Shown: piece by piece, positions 27,072 through 39,935 of the stretch | Layout: the number at the start of each line of letters is the position of its first letter | Numbering within the stretch: the stretch's first letter is position 1 | Program-made: the position numbers and the translations under genes | Notes under the pieces: model-generated | Database searches by the model: none | The model's input: only the letters and a program-made list of their open reading frames with translations | What the model was told of the DNA's origin: nothing | Source of the DNA: Luteimonas endophytica | Lineage (GTDB): Bacteria > Pseudomonadota > Gammaproteobacteria > Xanthomonadales > Xanthomonadaceae | Direction: 5' to 3' | DNA: 64,000 bases | Assembly: GCF_029887875.1 (NCBI RefSeq) | Contig: NZ_JARXRM010000044.1 | Location: 70,973-134,972 of the forward strand

Positions 27072-27252
27072 GGTCAGCTCTGCCCGGAACCGGACCTGGA
27101 ACCGGCCCCGCCGCCCACCTGCCGGGACTGGCGCGGGGAAGAGCGAGGGACCGGCGAATGGGCGCGAGGAGGCATCGGCAGGGGCGGCGGCCGCCGCTGG
27201 GGCGTCGGGGCGCCATGATACCCTGCAGATCCTTCCGCTCCCGTCGCACCGC

Positions 27253-27558
27253 ATGAGTATCGCCCTGACCGCCGCCCAGTCCAGATTTCTCCGCGGTCAG
27301 GCCCACGGGCTCAAGGCGATCCTGCAGGTGGGCGGCAAGGGACTGACCGGTGCGGTGGTGACCGAGGTGGATGGCGCCCTGGAGCACCACGAGCTGATCA
27401 AGGTGAAGGTGGCGGCCGGCGACCGCGAGGCGCGCGACGCGATGGTGGCGGACCTCGCCGCCCGCTGCGGCGCGGCGCTGGTGCAGCGCATCGGCAACGT
27501 GGCGGTGCTCTACCGCCCCTCCAGGGACAAGCGCCAGATCGTGCTGCCCAGGCCCTAG
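27253..27558 (+). CDS. yhbY: Ribosome assembly RNA-binding protein YhbY (CRS1-YhbY domain)
   Basis: YhbY binds pre-50S ribosomal particles through a CRM domain. The 101-residue protein has [41 protein letters not shown] and [14 protein letters not shown], which span the CRM fold with its GKGL/GxxG-like loop. The ATG at 27253 was chosen over 26827 because the longer frame is antisense to rlmE. Divergence from rlmE-ftsH is conserved in gammaproteobacteria. Confidence 0.95.
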   Translation: MSIALTAAQSRFLRGQAHGLKAILQVGGKGLTGAVVTEVDGALEHHELIKVKVAAGDREARDAMVADLAARCGAALVQRIGNVAVLYRPSRDKRQIVLPRP

Positions 27559-27672
27559 TTTCACGGCCACGGCGCGCGCTGCCGGCCCGGGGCCGGCCCA
27601 TGCACGGGCGGGCGTCCCGCCGCTACCATCCATCCACGCAAGGCCTCCGCCGGGTCGCCACCCTCGCCCTCC

Positions 27673-28077
27673 ATGCAGCTCACCCTCGAAAAGCCCGATT
27701 TCGAATTCTTCCTCCGCGCCGCCGATGGCCGTTCGGCGCTGGTCAACGACCGCGCGCTGCGCGCGAGCTTCATCGTCGCCCCGGACGCGCTGATCGAGGC
27801 ATGGCCGGTGCGCGACGCGGCGGCCATGGTCCCGGCCGACCTGGATCCGCTGCTGGCGCTGGCGCCGGAACTGGTATTGCTCGGCACCGGCGCAAACCAG
27901 GCCTTTCCGCCGCCCGCAGTGATGGCCGCATGCCTGTCCCGGGGCATCGGCCTTGAAAGCATGACCAACGCGGCCGCGGCGCGCACCTATCAGGTGCTGG
28001 CCGGCGAGGGCCGCAGGGTGGTCGCCGGATTCGTGCTGGCGCCCGCGCCCGGCGCGCCCCGGCGGGATCCTTCCTGA
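27673..28077 (+). CDS. Mth938-like domain protein (DUF498)
   Basis: A 134-residue protein of the Mth938/NDUFAF3-like fold: a segment VVAPDALIEAW-like followed by LDPLLALAPELVLLGTGANQ and GIGLESMTNAAAARTYQVLAGEGRRVVAG. The LLLGTG-A and A-RTYN/Q-L-EGR patterns are typical. Relatives are linked to complex I assembly in mitochondria; the bacterial role is not known. It lies downstream of yhbY on the same strand, an arrangement I recall from xanthomonads. The gene is convergent with the NlpD-like gene. Confidence 0.88.
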   Translation: MQLTLEKPDFEFFLRAADGRSALVNDRALRASFIVAPDALIEAWPVRDAAAMVPADLDPLLALAPELVLLGTGANQAFPPPAVMAACLSRGIGLESMTNAAAARTYQVLAGEGRRVVAGFVLAPAPGAPRRDPS

Positions 28078-28102
28078 TCCGGCGATCCCGGGCGAGCCGG
28101 GC

Positions 28103-28879
28103 TCAACGCCGCGGCAGGTGCGCCATGGGGTCGACCGGCTTGCCGTCGTGGCGGATCTCGAAGTGCAGCATGTCGCGGGCGGCGCCGCTGCGGCCCATCT
28201 CCGCGATCTGCTGGCCGGCGCGCACCCGTTCGCCCTCGTTGACCAGCCGTGCGCGGTTGTGGCCGTACGCCGACAGCCAGCGCTCGTCGTGCTTGACGAT
28301 GATCAGTTCGCCGTACCCCACCAGCCCGGAGCCGGAATACACCACCACCCCGTCGCCCGCTGCGCGCACCGGCTGGCCGCCGTTGCCGGCGATGCCGATG
28401 CCCTGCCGGGTGGGATCGCCGGCGGCGAACCTGGCCACGATCTGGCCGTCGGCGGGCCAGCGCCAGGTCACCGTGCTCCGTGCCGCGGACGGCACTGCCG
28501 GCGTCGTGGCCGGAGGCGTCGAGCCGCCGGCCCTCGAAGGCGTCCGCGACGCGCCCGGACGCGTCGCCACCGGCGGCGTGGCGCGGCGCCCGGAACCCGG
28601 ATACAGCCGCAGGCGCTGGCCTGGGTAGATCGTGTAGGGGGGAGAGATGCTGTTCCAGGTCGCCAGGTCGAGCGCACTGATGCCGTTGTTCACGGCGATG
28701 CGGTAGAGGGTGTCTCCGCGCTTCACCGTGGCGACCTGTCCGGGCCTGGGCGTGGAGGCCCGGGTCGATCCGCCGCCTTCGCGCACCACCCGGCTGGACC
28801 CGCAGGCGACGAGCCCGGCCGCGACGGCGGCGAGACAGGCCTGGGCGAGGAGTCGGAACACGATGCGGTTGCTGCTCAT
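28103..28879 (-). CDS. NlpD-type LysM/LytM lipoprotein (amidase activator)
   Basis: A 258-residue outer-membrane lipoprotein. The lipobox is at LVAC (about residue 23). A LysM domain is at about 50-93 (TVKRGDTLYRIAVNNGISALDLATWN..YPGQRLRLYPG), then a Pro/Thr/Ala-rich linker, and a LytM (M23) domain at about 155-255 (GIGIAGNGGQPV...GELIIVKHDERWLSAYGHN...LHFEIRHDGKPVDP). The zinc ligands of active M23 peptidases are altered: G replaces D in GIGIA, and the HxH reads MLH. It is therefore probably non-catalytic, an NlpD-like activator of cell-separating amidases. The ATG at 28879 was chosen for the signal peptide. The surE-pcm-nlpD order is conserved, here with exoD inserted. Confidence 0.85.
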   Translation of the reverse strand: MSSNRIVFRLLAQACLAAVAAGLVACGSSRVVREGGGSTRASTPRPGQVATVKRGDTLYRIAVNNGISALDLATWNSISPPYTIYPGQRLRLYPGSGRRATPPVATRPGASRTPSRAGGSTPPATTPAVPSAARSTVTWRWPADGQIVARFAAGDPTRQGIGIAGNGGQPVRAAGDGVVVYSGSGLVGYGELIIVKHDERWLSAYGHNRARLVNEGERVRAGQQIAEMGRSGAARDMLHFEIRHDGKPVDPMAHLPRR

Positions 28880-28919
28880 GCGGTCTCTGGGCTCCCGGTT
28901 CGATGGTCGCGTCGGCGCT

Positions 28920-29582
28920 TCAGCCCGCGAACCGCTGCAGCAGTTCGCGCACCGCCAGGCCACCGCCACCGATCAATGCGCTGAAATAGACCAGCGTGCA
29001 GAGGTTGGCGAGGTGCCCGAGCAGGACCGCGCCCCCGTCGCGCTGGATGAAGCCCACAGCGTAGAACAACAGGGCCAGCGCCGGGAGCGTGTTGCTGAAC
29101 GGAACGAAGCCGAACGGCGCCATCAGCAGCAGCGCCGCGAGAATGAAAGCGAGGTCGTTGACGATGCCCTGCAGGCGCCCCTCGACCAGCCCGCGCAGGC
29201 GGTAGGGACGGCTGACCCGCTCCAGGCGGCGGACCCAGACCAGGCCCGCGAGCAGTCCGGGACGCAGGCGCGAGGCCGGCAACGCCTTCCCGGCCAGTCG
29301 CGCCGGCACCCAGAGCGGTCGCCCCGACAGCCGGCTCACGCCGATCAGCAGGATCGCGGCCCCGAACACCGTGCTCACGCCGGGGATCGACACCGGGATC
29401 AGGAACACCAGGGTCAGCAGGAGCGCCACCACCAGCAGGCCTTCGTCGCCTAGCTGCGCCAGCAGGTCGGACAGGGTCAGCGTCCCGTCCTCGGGCAGGC
29501 GCGCGACGATCGCGGCGAGCTGTTCGCCCAGCGATCCTTCGGCCTCCATTCCGCCGGCCCGGGATGGTGGTGCCGTGCCCAC
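28920..29582 (-). CDS. ExoD family exopolysaccharide-related membrane protein
   Basis: A 220-residue membrane protein with several helices and the ExoD family pattern (LGDEGLLVVALLLTLVFLIPVSIPGVSTVFGAAILLIGVSRLSGRPLWVP and PFSNTLPALALLFYAVGFIQRDG). Family members affect exopolysaccharide production in rhizobia; the molecular function is unknown. The GTG at 29582 begins 2 bp after the pcm stop. An ATG at 29549 is an alternative, but its upstream GGCGGA is too close to be a good ribosome site. The gene sits between pcm and the NlpD-type gene. Confidence 0.85.
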   Translation of the reverse strand: MGTAPPSRAGGMEAEGSLGEQLAAIVARLPEDGTLTLSDLLAQLGDEGLLVVALLLTLVFLIPVSIPGVSTVFGAAILLIGVSRLSGRPLWVPARLAGKALPASRLRPGLLAGLVWVRRLERVSRPYRLRGLVEGRLQGIVNDLAFILAALLLMAPFGFVPFSNTLPALALLFYAVGFIQRDGGAVLLGHLANLCTLVYFSALIGGGGLAVRELLQRFAG

Positions 29583-29584
29583 GT

Positions 29585-30286
29585 TCAGTCGATGGTTCCG
29601 GACAGCAACGGCACGAACACCACCGGCGCCAGCTCGGTGCGCTCGATGCCGCCGTCCTCGCCCTTGCGCAGCCGCATCAGCACCTGGCCGCCGCCGCCGC
29701 CGACCGGCGCGACCAGCACTCCGCCGGGAGCGAGCTGGTCGGTCAGCGCATCGACCAGCGCGGGCGCCGCGGCGGTCACGACGATGCCGTGGAACGGCCC
29801 GTTCTCCGCCCAGCCCACGCGACCGTCGTCGTGCTTGCTGCGCACCCGCAGCCCGAGCGTGCGAAAACGCTTGCGCGCGACCCGCAGCAGTTCGCCGATC
29901 CGCTCGACGGTGTGGACCTCGAGCCCCAGCGCGGCGAGGATCGCGGCCTGGTAACCCGAACCGGTGCCGATCTCGAGCACCTTCGGCGGCGCCTCGCCCG
30001 GCTGCCGCGAGGGCAGCCCCTCCAGCACGGTCTCGGTCATCTTCGCCACGACCCAGGGCTGGGAGATGGTCTGGCCGTGGCCTATGGGCAACGCGCTGTC
30101 CTCGTAGGCGCGGGTGGCCAGCGCCTCGTCGACGAACAGGTGGCGCGGCACCGTGCGGATCGCGTTGAGCACGCGTTCGTCGGCGATGCCGTGGCCGCGC
30201 AGCCGCTCGATCAGGCGGTCGCGGACCCGCTGCGAGGTCATGCCGACGCCGATGGCCTCGGGTTGCAGCCGCAGCCGCGGCGTCAT
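29585..30286 (-). CDS. pcm: Protein-L-isoaspartate O-methyltransferase
   Basis: Pcm repairs isoaspartyl damage by methylating the abnormal residue. The 233-residue protein has the family signature [17 protein letters not shown] at about 80-96 and the SAM-binding [19 protein letters not shown], then TVERIGEL. The ATG at 30286 has GGAGG about ten bases upstream and overlaps the surE stop (ATGA). The usual surE-pcm pairing is present. Confidence 0.95.
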   Translation of the reverse strand: MTPRLRLQPEAIGVGMTSQRVRDRLIERLRGHGIADERVLNAIRTVPRHLFVDEALATRAYEDSALPIGHGQTISQPWVVAKMTETVLEGLPSRQPGEAPPKVLEIGTGSGYQAAILAALGLEVHTVERIGELLRVARKRFRTLGLRVRSKHDDGRVGWAENGPFHGIVVTAAAPALVDALTDQLAPGGVLVAPVGGGGGQVLMRLRKGEDGGIERTELAPVVFVPLLSGTID

Positions 30287-31065
30287 GCCCGCGCCTCCTG
30301 CAGCTCCGCCGCCAGGCCGCCGACCCAGCTGGCGACCTGCTCGAGCGCCTGGTAGCGGGTGAGGTCGACTTGGATCGGGGTGATGGCGATGTGGCCGCGA
30401 CGGATCGCGTTGAAGTCGGTGCCGGGGCCGGCGTCCTGCTCCGGACCGGCCGGGCCGATCCACCACCAGGTGCGCCCGCGCGGGTCCTCCAGCGGCACGC
30501 AGGGCTCGGCGCGATGGCGGTTGCCGAGCCGCACCACCTCGAACCCGGCGATCTCCTCCCATGGCAGATCGGGGACGTTGACGTTGAGGATGGTGTCGGC
30601 GGGCAGCGGGTCCGCCTTCAGCCGTTCCACGATCTCGACCGCCGCGCGCGCCGCGGTCTCGTAGTGCCGGCCGACGTGCGCGGCGGTGACCAGCGACATC
30701 GCCACGGCGGGCAGGCCGAGGAACCGACCCTCCATGGCCGCTGCCACGGTACCGGAATAGATGACATCGTCGCCGAGATTGGCGGTGTTGTTGATGCCCG
30801 AGACGACGATGTCCGGCTCGGCGTCGAGCATTCCGGTGATCGCCACGTGCACGCAGTCGGTCGGAGTGCCGTGCACGCGCCAGGTGCTGTCGTCGACCTG
30901 CACCACGCGCAGGGGCATGTCGAGGGTCAACGAGTTGCTGGCACCGGAACGGTCCCGGTCCGGGGCCACGACCAGCACCTCGTGCCCGGCCCTGCGCAGG
31001 CCCTCGGCGAGGATCCGGATGCCGGGCGCGTCCACGCCGTCGTCGTTGCTGACCAGTATGCGCAT
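30283..31065 (-). CDS. surE: 5'/3'-nucleotidase SurE
   Basis: SurE is a metal-dependent nucleotidase and exopolyphosphatase of stationary-phase survival. The 260-residue protein starts with the metal-binding [14 protein letters not shown] and has [17 protein letters not shown] and [26 protein letters not shown], the expected active-site segments. The ATG at 31065 begins the surE-pcm-exoD-nlpD-like run. It is divergent from the smr gene. Confidence 0.96.
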   Translation of the reverse strand: MRILVSNDDGVDAPGIRILAEGLRRAGHEVLVVAPDRDRSGASNSLTLDMPLRVVQVDDSTWRVHGTPTDCVHVAITGMLDAEPDIVVSGINNTANLGDDVIYSGTVAAAMEGRFLGLPAVAMSLVTAAHVGRHYETAARAAVEIVERLKADPLPADTILNVNVPDLPWEEIAGFEVVRLGNRHRAEPCVPLEDPRGRTWWWIGPAGPEQDAGPGTDFNAIRRGHIAITPIQVDLTRYQALEQVASWVGGLAAELQEARA

Positions 31066-31276
31066 GGAAAAAGGGCGGCGAAACGGTGTCCATCATAGCC
31101 GAAGCGGCACCCGCGGTCCCGCCCCTTGCGGCGGCGCAGCGGTGCGATCGCCGTCATCGCGCGAAGTTCCGCTTGCACGACCGGGGCCCGCATCCGGCGG
31201 ACCGGACACCGCACCCGTCTGGCCTACGCCGGCGCTTCGGCCATGGAGCGCGCCGGCGGTCTTGTATGCTCTCGCC

Positions 31277-31825
31277 ATGACCGGGCGCAGGCCGCCACCA
31301 GCCGAGGACGAGGAGGATGGCGCCGCGCTGTTCCGCGAGGCGATCGGCACGGTGCGCAGACTGCCCGAAAAGCGGGAACCGGTACCCAGACCCAAGCCGG
31401 AGCCGGTGCCGCGCATGGCCGAACGCGACGAACGCGAAGCGCGCGGCGAGTTCCAGCGGCTGCTCGAGGAAGGACCGCTGGAGGCGGCCGACAGCTTGCG
31501 CTACCGTCGCGACGAGATCTCGCCGCGGGTGCTGCGCCGGCTCGCGCGCGGCCAGTACGCGACCCAGGACGAGCTGGACCTGCATCAGGCCGGCGCCGCC
31601 CAGGCCGAGGCATGGCTGCGCCGATTCATCGCCGAAGCGCGCGCCGCCGGACACGGCTGCGTGCGCATCGTGCACGGAAAAGGCCTGCACGCCGACGGCG
31701 CACCGGCGCTGAAGAATCTGGTCGACCGGCTGCTGCGCCAGCGCGCGGACGTGCTGGCCTTCCACTCCGCGCCGGCCGCACAGGGCGGCACCGGCGCGGT
31801 CCTGGTGCTGCTCAGGCCGCGCTAG
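31277..31825 (+). CDS. Smr domain protein (SmrA/YdaL-type endonuclease)
   Basis: A 182-residue protein with an N-terminal charged region (VPRPKPEPVPRMAERDERE) and a C-terminal Smr domain at about 95-180. The domain has the LDLHQ motif at 99 and the GCVRIVHGKGLHADG loop. Small Smr proteins nick DNA and share the fold of the MutS2 C-terminus. The ATG at 31277 follows a clear intergenic stretch; the longer frame upstream is antisense to surE. The target is unknown. Confidence 0.9.
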   Translation: MTGRRPPPAEDEEDGAALFREAIGTVRRLPEKREPVPRPKPEPVPRMAERDEREARGEFQRLLEEGPLEAADSLRYRRDEISPRVLRRLARGQYATQDELDLHQAGAAQAEAWLRRFIAEARAAGHGCVRIVHGKGLHADGAPALKNLVDRLLRQRADVLAFHSAPAAQGGTGAVLVLLRPR

Positions 31826-31855
31826 AAGCGGCGCCCTGCGCGGCCGCGGCGGCGG

Positions 31856-32104
31856 CTATTGGACTTCGGGCTCGCCGGCGGCCGCCCGCCTGACCGGCGG
31901 ATTGACCCAGCGCACGTCGATCCCGCGCATCCGCGCGACGCGCTCGACCGAGGCGATGTAGGCGACGTCGCGCTCGAAGGCCGGGGATCCCGGCTGCGCG
32001 GGTTCGGGCATGGTGCGGTAGCCGGCGCTGCCCTGGGTGCTGGTGCAGCCGGCCAGGACGAGGAGCGCCAGAGCGGCGAAGGTGCAACGAAGCAGTCTGT
32101 TCAT
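31856..32104 (-). CDS. Small lipoprotein, unknown
   Basis: An 82-residue putative lipoprotein. The signal peptide is MNRLLRCTFAALALLVLAG followed by C (lipobox LAGC), then a short mature part (TSTQGSAGYRTMPEPAQPGS, then IASVERVARMRGIDVRWVNPP). The ATG at 32104 has GGGAGGG six bases upstream; an upstream ATG at 32134 lacks this. The IxxVExVARxRGIDVRWVNPP stretch looks like a conserved small-domain motif in xanthomonad hypotheticals, but I cannot name it. It ends 31 bp from the convergent smr stop. Confidence 0.78.
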   Translation of the reverse strand: MNRLLRCTFAALALLVLAGCTSTQGSAGYRTMPEPAQPGSPAFERDVAYIASVERVARMRGIDVRWVNPPVRRAAAGEPEVQ

Positions 32105-32215
32105 GACAGTCCCTCCCGTGCGTTGCGGCGGCACCCGCAGCGCGCGGGTGCCTGATCCGGTTATACGCCCCGGCGAACGGCGCTCCAGTGCCCCGCTTCG
32201 CTTTCCGACGAACGG

Positions 32216-33292
32216 TCAGGCGTGGGGATCGGCCGCGTTCCGGAGCGTTCCCAGCTCCGCCAATACCGCGGTGGCGTAGGCGCCCGCGGGCAACTCGAAC
32301 GCCAGCCGCAGCGCAGCCGCCTCCGGCCGCTCCCAGCGCATCGAGACGGGCCGCAACCGGGTGGCGCGGCGCTCCTGGCGCAGGCCGGCGCGCTCCAGGC
32401 CGTCCCGCAACGCCACCGCATCGGCGGCTGCCAGCGCCGCGCATTCGAGACACCGCGCCTGCTCGCGGCTGCGCAGCTCGCCGGCCCCCCACAGCGGCGC
32501 GCTGGGGTGGATATCGAAATCGCGCAGCCGCCCCTCCAGCAGCGCGCTCCACGGTTCCGGACCGAACACGCTGCGGCTGCCGTCCAGGATCCAGACTTCG
32601 CCCTCCAGGCCGCGGTTCCACGAGCCGTCGCGAACCCGCGCCGCCAGCACCCGGTTGAACAGCTCGGAGCGCGCCGCCGACAGCAGGTGGCTGCGCTGGT
32701 CGCGCCGCACCCGCCGCCCGGCGAACATCGCCATCGCGGCCGCGACGTTGCCGCCGCCGCGGCCGAATCGCTGCTCCCCGAAGTAGTTCGGAACCCCGGA
32801 GGCGGCGATCGTCGCCAGGCGCGCGTCGATCGCCGCAGGGTCACCCAGCACCCCGCGCAGGGTCAGCACGAAACGGTTGCCGGCCAGCGCGCCGCGCGGC
32901 AGCTTGCGCGCGTGCCGGGTCCGCTCCAGCACCCTGAGCGCCGGCCCTCCCCCGGCGTCGCGCGCGCCATGCTCCAGCGTTTCCACCGGCGGCGCATCGC
33001 GCCCGGGAAGATGCACGCTGAAGCGTTGGCGGGTGAGCGCATGGCGATCCTTGAGCCCCGCGTAGCCCACCGCGGACACCGGTACGCCCGCCCAGTCCGC
33101 GATCCGCGCGGCGGCGAAGGCGGTGTTCATGCCGCGCTTCTCGACCGTCAGCAGCAGGTGCTCGCCGCTGCCGCTGGCCTCGAATCCGGCAAGCTCCTCG
33201 ACCTGGAAATCCTCCGGCGCGGCGCGGATCGTCGCCTCAAGGACGGCGTCGCCCGAGGCGGCGGGCAGGCCCCCGCTGGCCGGCGCGTCCAT
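32216..33292 (-). CDS. truD: tRNA pseudouridine(13) synthase TruD
   Basis: TruD forms pseudouridine 13 in tRNA-Glu. The 358-residue protein has the catalytic Asp in [15 protein letters not shown] at about residue 82, VEKRGMNT upstream, and [14 protein letters not shown] at about 178. The lid (TruD insertion) domain follows. The ATG at 33292 gives MDAPASGG, and the conserved part begins at [12 protein letters not shown]. It lies 8 bp after ispF in the ftsB-ispD-ispF-truD operon. Confidence 0.95.
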   Translation of the reverse strand: MDAPASGGLPAASGDAVLEATIRAAPEDFQVEELAGFEASGSGEHLLLTVEKRGMNTAFAAARIADWAGVPVSAVGYAGLKDRHALTRQRFSVHLPGRDAPPVETLEHGARDAGGGPALRVLERTRHARKLPRGALAGNRFVLTLRGVLGDPAAIDARLATIAASGVPNYFGEQRFGRGGGNVAAAMAMFAGRRVRRDQRSHLLSAARSELFNRVLAARVRDGSWNRGLEGEVWILDGSRSVFGPEPWSALLEGRLRDFDIHPSAPLWGAGELRSREQARCLECAALAAADAVALRDGLERAGLRQERRATRLRPVSMRWERPEAAALRLAFELPAGAYATAVLAELGTLRNAADPHA

Positions 33293-33300
33293 CGCTCCGC

Positions 33301-33780
33301 TCACGATCCGAACAGCAGGCACACCGCCTGCGCGGCGAGGCCCTCGCCGCGGCCGGTGAAGCCGAGCCGCTCGCTGGTGGTGGCCTTGACGCTGACCGCG
33401 TCGATGGCGACGCCGAGGTCGGCGGCCAGCCTTTCGCGCATCGCCGCGGCGTGCGGGCCGATCTTCGGCCGCTCGCAGATCACCGTGATGTCGGCATTGC
33501 CCAGGCACCAGCCGCGTGCCGCCGCCAGCGCGCCGCAGTGGCGCAGCAGCGCGCGGCTGTCGGCGCCCTTCCATTGCGGATCCGACGGCGGGAAGTGCAC
33601 GCCGATGTCGCCGAGCGCCAGCGCGCCCAGTATCGCGTCGCAGAGCGCGTGGATCGCCACGTCGCCGTCGCTGTGCGCCAGCACGCCGCGCTCATGGGCG
33701 ATACGAACCCCGCCGATGATGACGTGATCGCCTTCGCCGAAGGCGTGGACGTCGTACCCGTGGCCGATCCGGATGTTCAT
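33301..33780 (-). CDS. ispF: 2-C-methyl-D-erythritol 2,4-cyclodiphosphate synthase
   Basis: IspF cyclises CDP-ME 2-phosphate in the MEP isoprenoid pathway. The 159-residue protein shows the metal ligands in GHGYDVHAF (Asp10, His12) and [15 protein letters not shown], the [10 protein letters not shown] loop, and the C-terminal [22 protein letters not shown]. The ATG at 33780 overlaps the ispD stop by ATGA. Length is normal. Confidence 0.98.
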   Translation of the reverse strand: MNIRIGHGYDVHAFGEGDHVIIGGVRIAHERGVLAHSDGDVAIHALCDAILGALALGDIGVHFPPSDPQWKGADSRALLRHCGALAAARGWCLGNADITVICERPKIGPHAAAMRERLAADLGVAIDAVSVKATTSERLGFTGRGEGLAAQAVCLLFGS

Positions 33781-34568
33781 GTCTTCCCATGCGCGCGAGA
33801 TGGCGGATTTCCCGTTCCCGACCGCCCGCCTTCGACCGCCGGGTGGCCGGTCTCTCCGCCCGCCCGCCTCCGCAGCAGGAACTCGAACAGCGCCAGGTCG
33901 GCGGCGGTGGTCACCTTGAGGTTGTCCTCGGCGCCCTCGACCAGCAGCGGGCGCAGCCCCTGGCGCTCCATCGCCATCGCCTCGTCGGTGACCTCCGCGC
34001 CGGCCGCGGCGGCCGCGGCCAGCGCGCGCTCGAGCTGCAGCCGGCGGAACAGCTGCGGGGTCAGCGCGCGCCACAGCCGCTCGCGCGGCTCGGTCCCGTC
34101 GATGCCGCCGTCGTCGCCGGCGCGCTTGAGCGTGTCGCGCACCGGCGCGGCCAGGATCGCGCCGACCGGGTCCTCGCGGCCGCGCTCGAGCAGCGCCGCC
34201 AGGTCCGCCGGCCGCAGGTTGGGGCGCGCCGCATCGTGCACCAGCACGAAGTCGTCGGCGCGCACCCCCGCCGGCAGCGCCGCCAGCCCGGCCAGCACCG
34301 ATGCGGCACGCGTCGCGCCGCCGCTGCACGCGCGCACCGGCCTGCCTTCGAACGCGGTCCAGCCGGGCCAGTGCGGATCGTCCGGCGCGATCGCCACCAC
34401 CACCCCCTCGAGACCGGGGTGGGCGAACAGCGCGCGCAGCGTATGCGCGAGCAGCGGCTCGCCCGCCACCGGCAGGTACTGTTTGGGCAGGGCGCCGCCG
34501 AAGCGCGCGCCGCGCCCGGCGGCCGGCACCACCGCCCAGAGTCCGCCCCGCAGCCGATCGCGGCTCAT
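33777..34568 (-). CDS. ispD: 2-C-methyl-D-erythritol 4-phosphate cytidylyltransferase
   Basis: IspD makes CDP-ME from MEP and CTP. The 263-residue protein has the nucleotide site [21 protein letters not shown] at about 17-37, [21 protein letters not shown] and the [10 protein letters not shown] region. It carries about 25 extra C-terminal residues ([20 protein letters not shown] and onward) rich in Gly/Pro beyond the usual end near LFEFLLRR. This tail runs to the ATGA overlap with ispF and may be non-structured. The start overlaps the ftsB stop. Confidence 0.95.
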   Translation of the reverse strand: MSRDRLRGGLWAVVPAAGRGARFGGALPKQYLPVAGEPLLAHTLRALFAHPGLEGVVVAIAPDDPHWPGWTAFEGRPVRACSGGATRAASVLAGLAALPAGVRADDFVLVHDAARPNLRPADLAALLERGREDPVGAILAAPVRDTLKRAGDDGGIDGTEPRERLWRALTPQLFRRLQLERALAAAAAAGAEVTDEAMAMERQGLRPLLVEGAEDNLKVTTAADLALFEFLLRRRAGGETGHPAVEGGRSGTGNPPSRAHGKT

Positions 34569-34906
34569 GGCGAGGACCGGGCGCCCTCGTCCGGCGCCTC
34601 CGGCAGCGGCGCGGCGGCGGGCGTTTCGACCACCCGGTAGAACACCTCGCCGGGCCGGATCATGCCCAGTTCGCTGCGCGCGCGTTCTTCCACCGCGGCC
34701 TCGCCGGTGGGCGACTTCAGATCGGCGACCTCGGCCGCCAGCGCGGCGTTGCGCGCGCGGAGCCCCTCGTTCTGGTGCGCCTGCTGGGCGACCTGGGCCT
34801 CCAGGCGGGAGACCTCCGCGGCCCCGCCCGTGCCGAACCACAGGCGGTACTGCAGCCAGCCCAGCAGCAGCACGAGCAGCACCAGCACGATCCGCAGCCC
34901 GCGCAC
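34565..34906 (-). CDS. ftsB: Cell division protein FtsB
   Basis: FtsB is a bitopic septal protein that bridges FtsQ and FtsL. The 113-residue protein has an N-terminal membrane helix ([22 protein letters not shown]) and a coiled coil at about 30-68 ([31 protein letters not shown]). The conserved [19 protein letters not shown] follows. A Pro/Glu-rich tail ends with ATGA overlap into ispD. It follows eno by 15 bp. Confidence 0.95.
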   Translation of the reverse strand: MRGLRIVLVLLVLLLGWLQYRLWFGTGGAAEVSRLEAQVAQQAHQNEGLRARNAALAAEVADLKSPTGEAAVEERARSELGMIRPGEVFYRVVETPAAAPLPEAPDEGARSSP

Positions 34907-34921
34907 GGCTGTCGCGCCCCG

Positions 34922-39250
<4,329 letters not shown>

Positions 39251-39298
39251 CTACGGCAAGTGCGGGTCCTCCGGTCCCGAGGGCGCGTGTCCCCGACG

Positions 39299-39325
39299 AA
39301 AAAACGCCCCGCCGGAGCGGGGCGT
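39299..39325 (-). terminator. Rho-independent terminator
   Basis: The stem ACGCCCCGC/GCGGGGCGT (39304-39312 with 39317-39325) is followed on the minus strand by TTTTTT (A run 39299-39304). It ends the 85-residue coiled-coil gene and separates it from pyrG. Confidence 0.9.
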
Positions 39326-39370
39326 CGCATTGGCTACGACCCGGCCGGCGGGGGCCGGCCGGCGCATCGA

Positions 39371-39628
39371 TCAGGCCGGATCCTCTTCCTCAGGCTCGGC
39401 GGCCTGCTCGGCGTCTTCCTCGGCCTGCTCGGACTGCCACTCGGCGGCGTCGGCTTCCTGCTCGGCGCTGGCGGCACTGGCCTCGGCGTTGGCGGCGTTC
39501 CGCTCGGCCTGCTGGGCGGCCTGCTCGGCCTCGCGCACGGCCTGCTCGTCGACCTCCTGGGCGAAGGCGGTCGGGGCGGCGAAGGCCGCGGCGATCATGG
39601 CGGTGAACAGGATATTGCGATGGGTCAT
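39371..39628 (-). CDS. Exported acidic Ala/Glu/Gln coiled-coil protein
   Basis: An 85-residue protein with a signal peptide ([23 protein letters not shown], cleavage AFA). The remaining about 60 residues are almost entirely Ala, Glu, Gln and Asp ([21 protein letters not shown] and onward), without proline until the end. It should form one long charged helix or coiled coil, periplasmic, of unknown function. The ATG at 39628 has GGAGA upstream; the longer frame from 39712 has no signal peptide at its start. A strong terminator follows. Its composition is unlike any neighbour. Confidence 0.82.
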   Translation of the reverse strand: MTHRNILFTAMIAAAFAAPTAFAQEVDEQAVREAEQAAQQAERNAANAEASAASAEQEADAAEWQSEQAEEDAEQAAEPEEEDPA

Positions 39629-39935
39629 CGTCGTGTCTCCAGAGAAAGCGTAAGTGAAGCCAAGGGGGGACGCCGCTCGACCACCGCGGCAACCGCACCG
39701 TAGCCAGCGCACCCCCGCTCGCGACTGAACAACGGGCGCTTAACGGAATTAACCGGTTACACGCACATTTGCAGGGAATTTCCACGCCGGAACCTCGGGT
39801 GAGCCACGGCTTACTCGCGGCTGCCTGACCTGATCCGGGGCGACGCACGGCGCCGGCGGGCCGCCCGGCCGCCCGACCTTGACCGCTCCTCCGCCCCGCC
39901 CCATTCTGGCCCGCTTCCCGCAGCAGCCGTGCCGA
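39629..39935. other. Divergent intergenic region upstream of parE
   Basis: This 307-bp gap has no gene. It contains the locally AT-rich stretch 39736-39785, with TTAACGGAATTAACCGGTTA at 39740-39759, in otherwise GC-rich DNA. This is the best candidate for promoters of the acidic coiled-coil gene (minus) and parE (plus). No clear operator pairs or T-run hairpins were seen. Confidence 0.55.
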
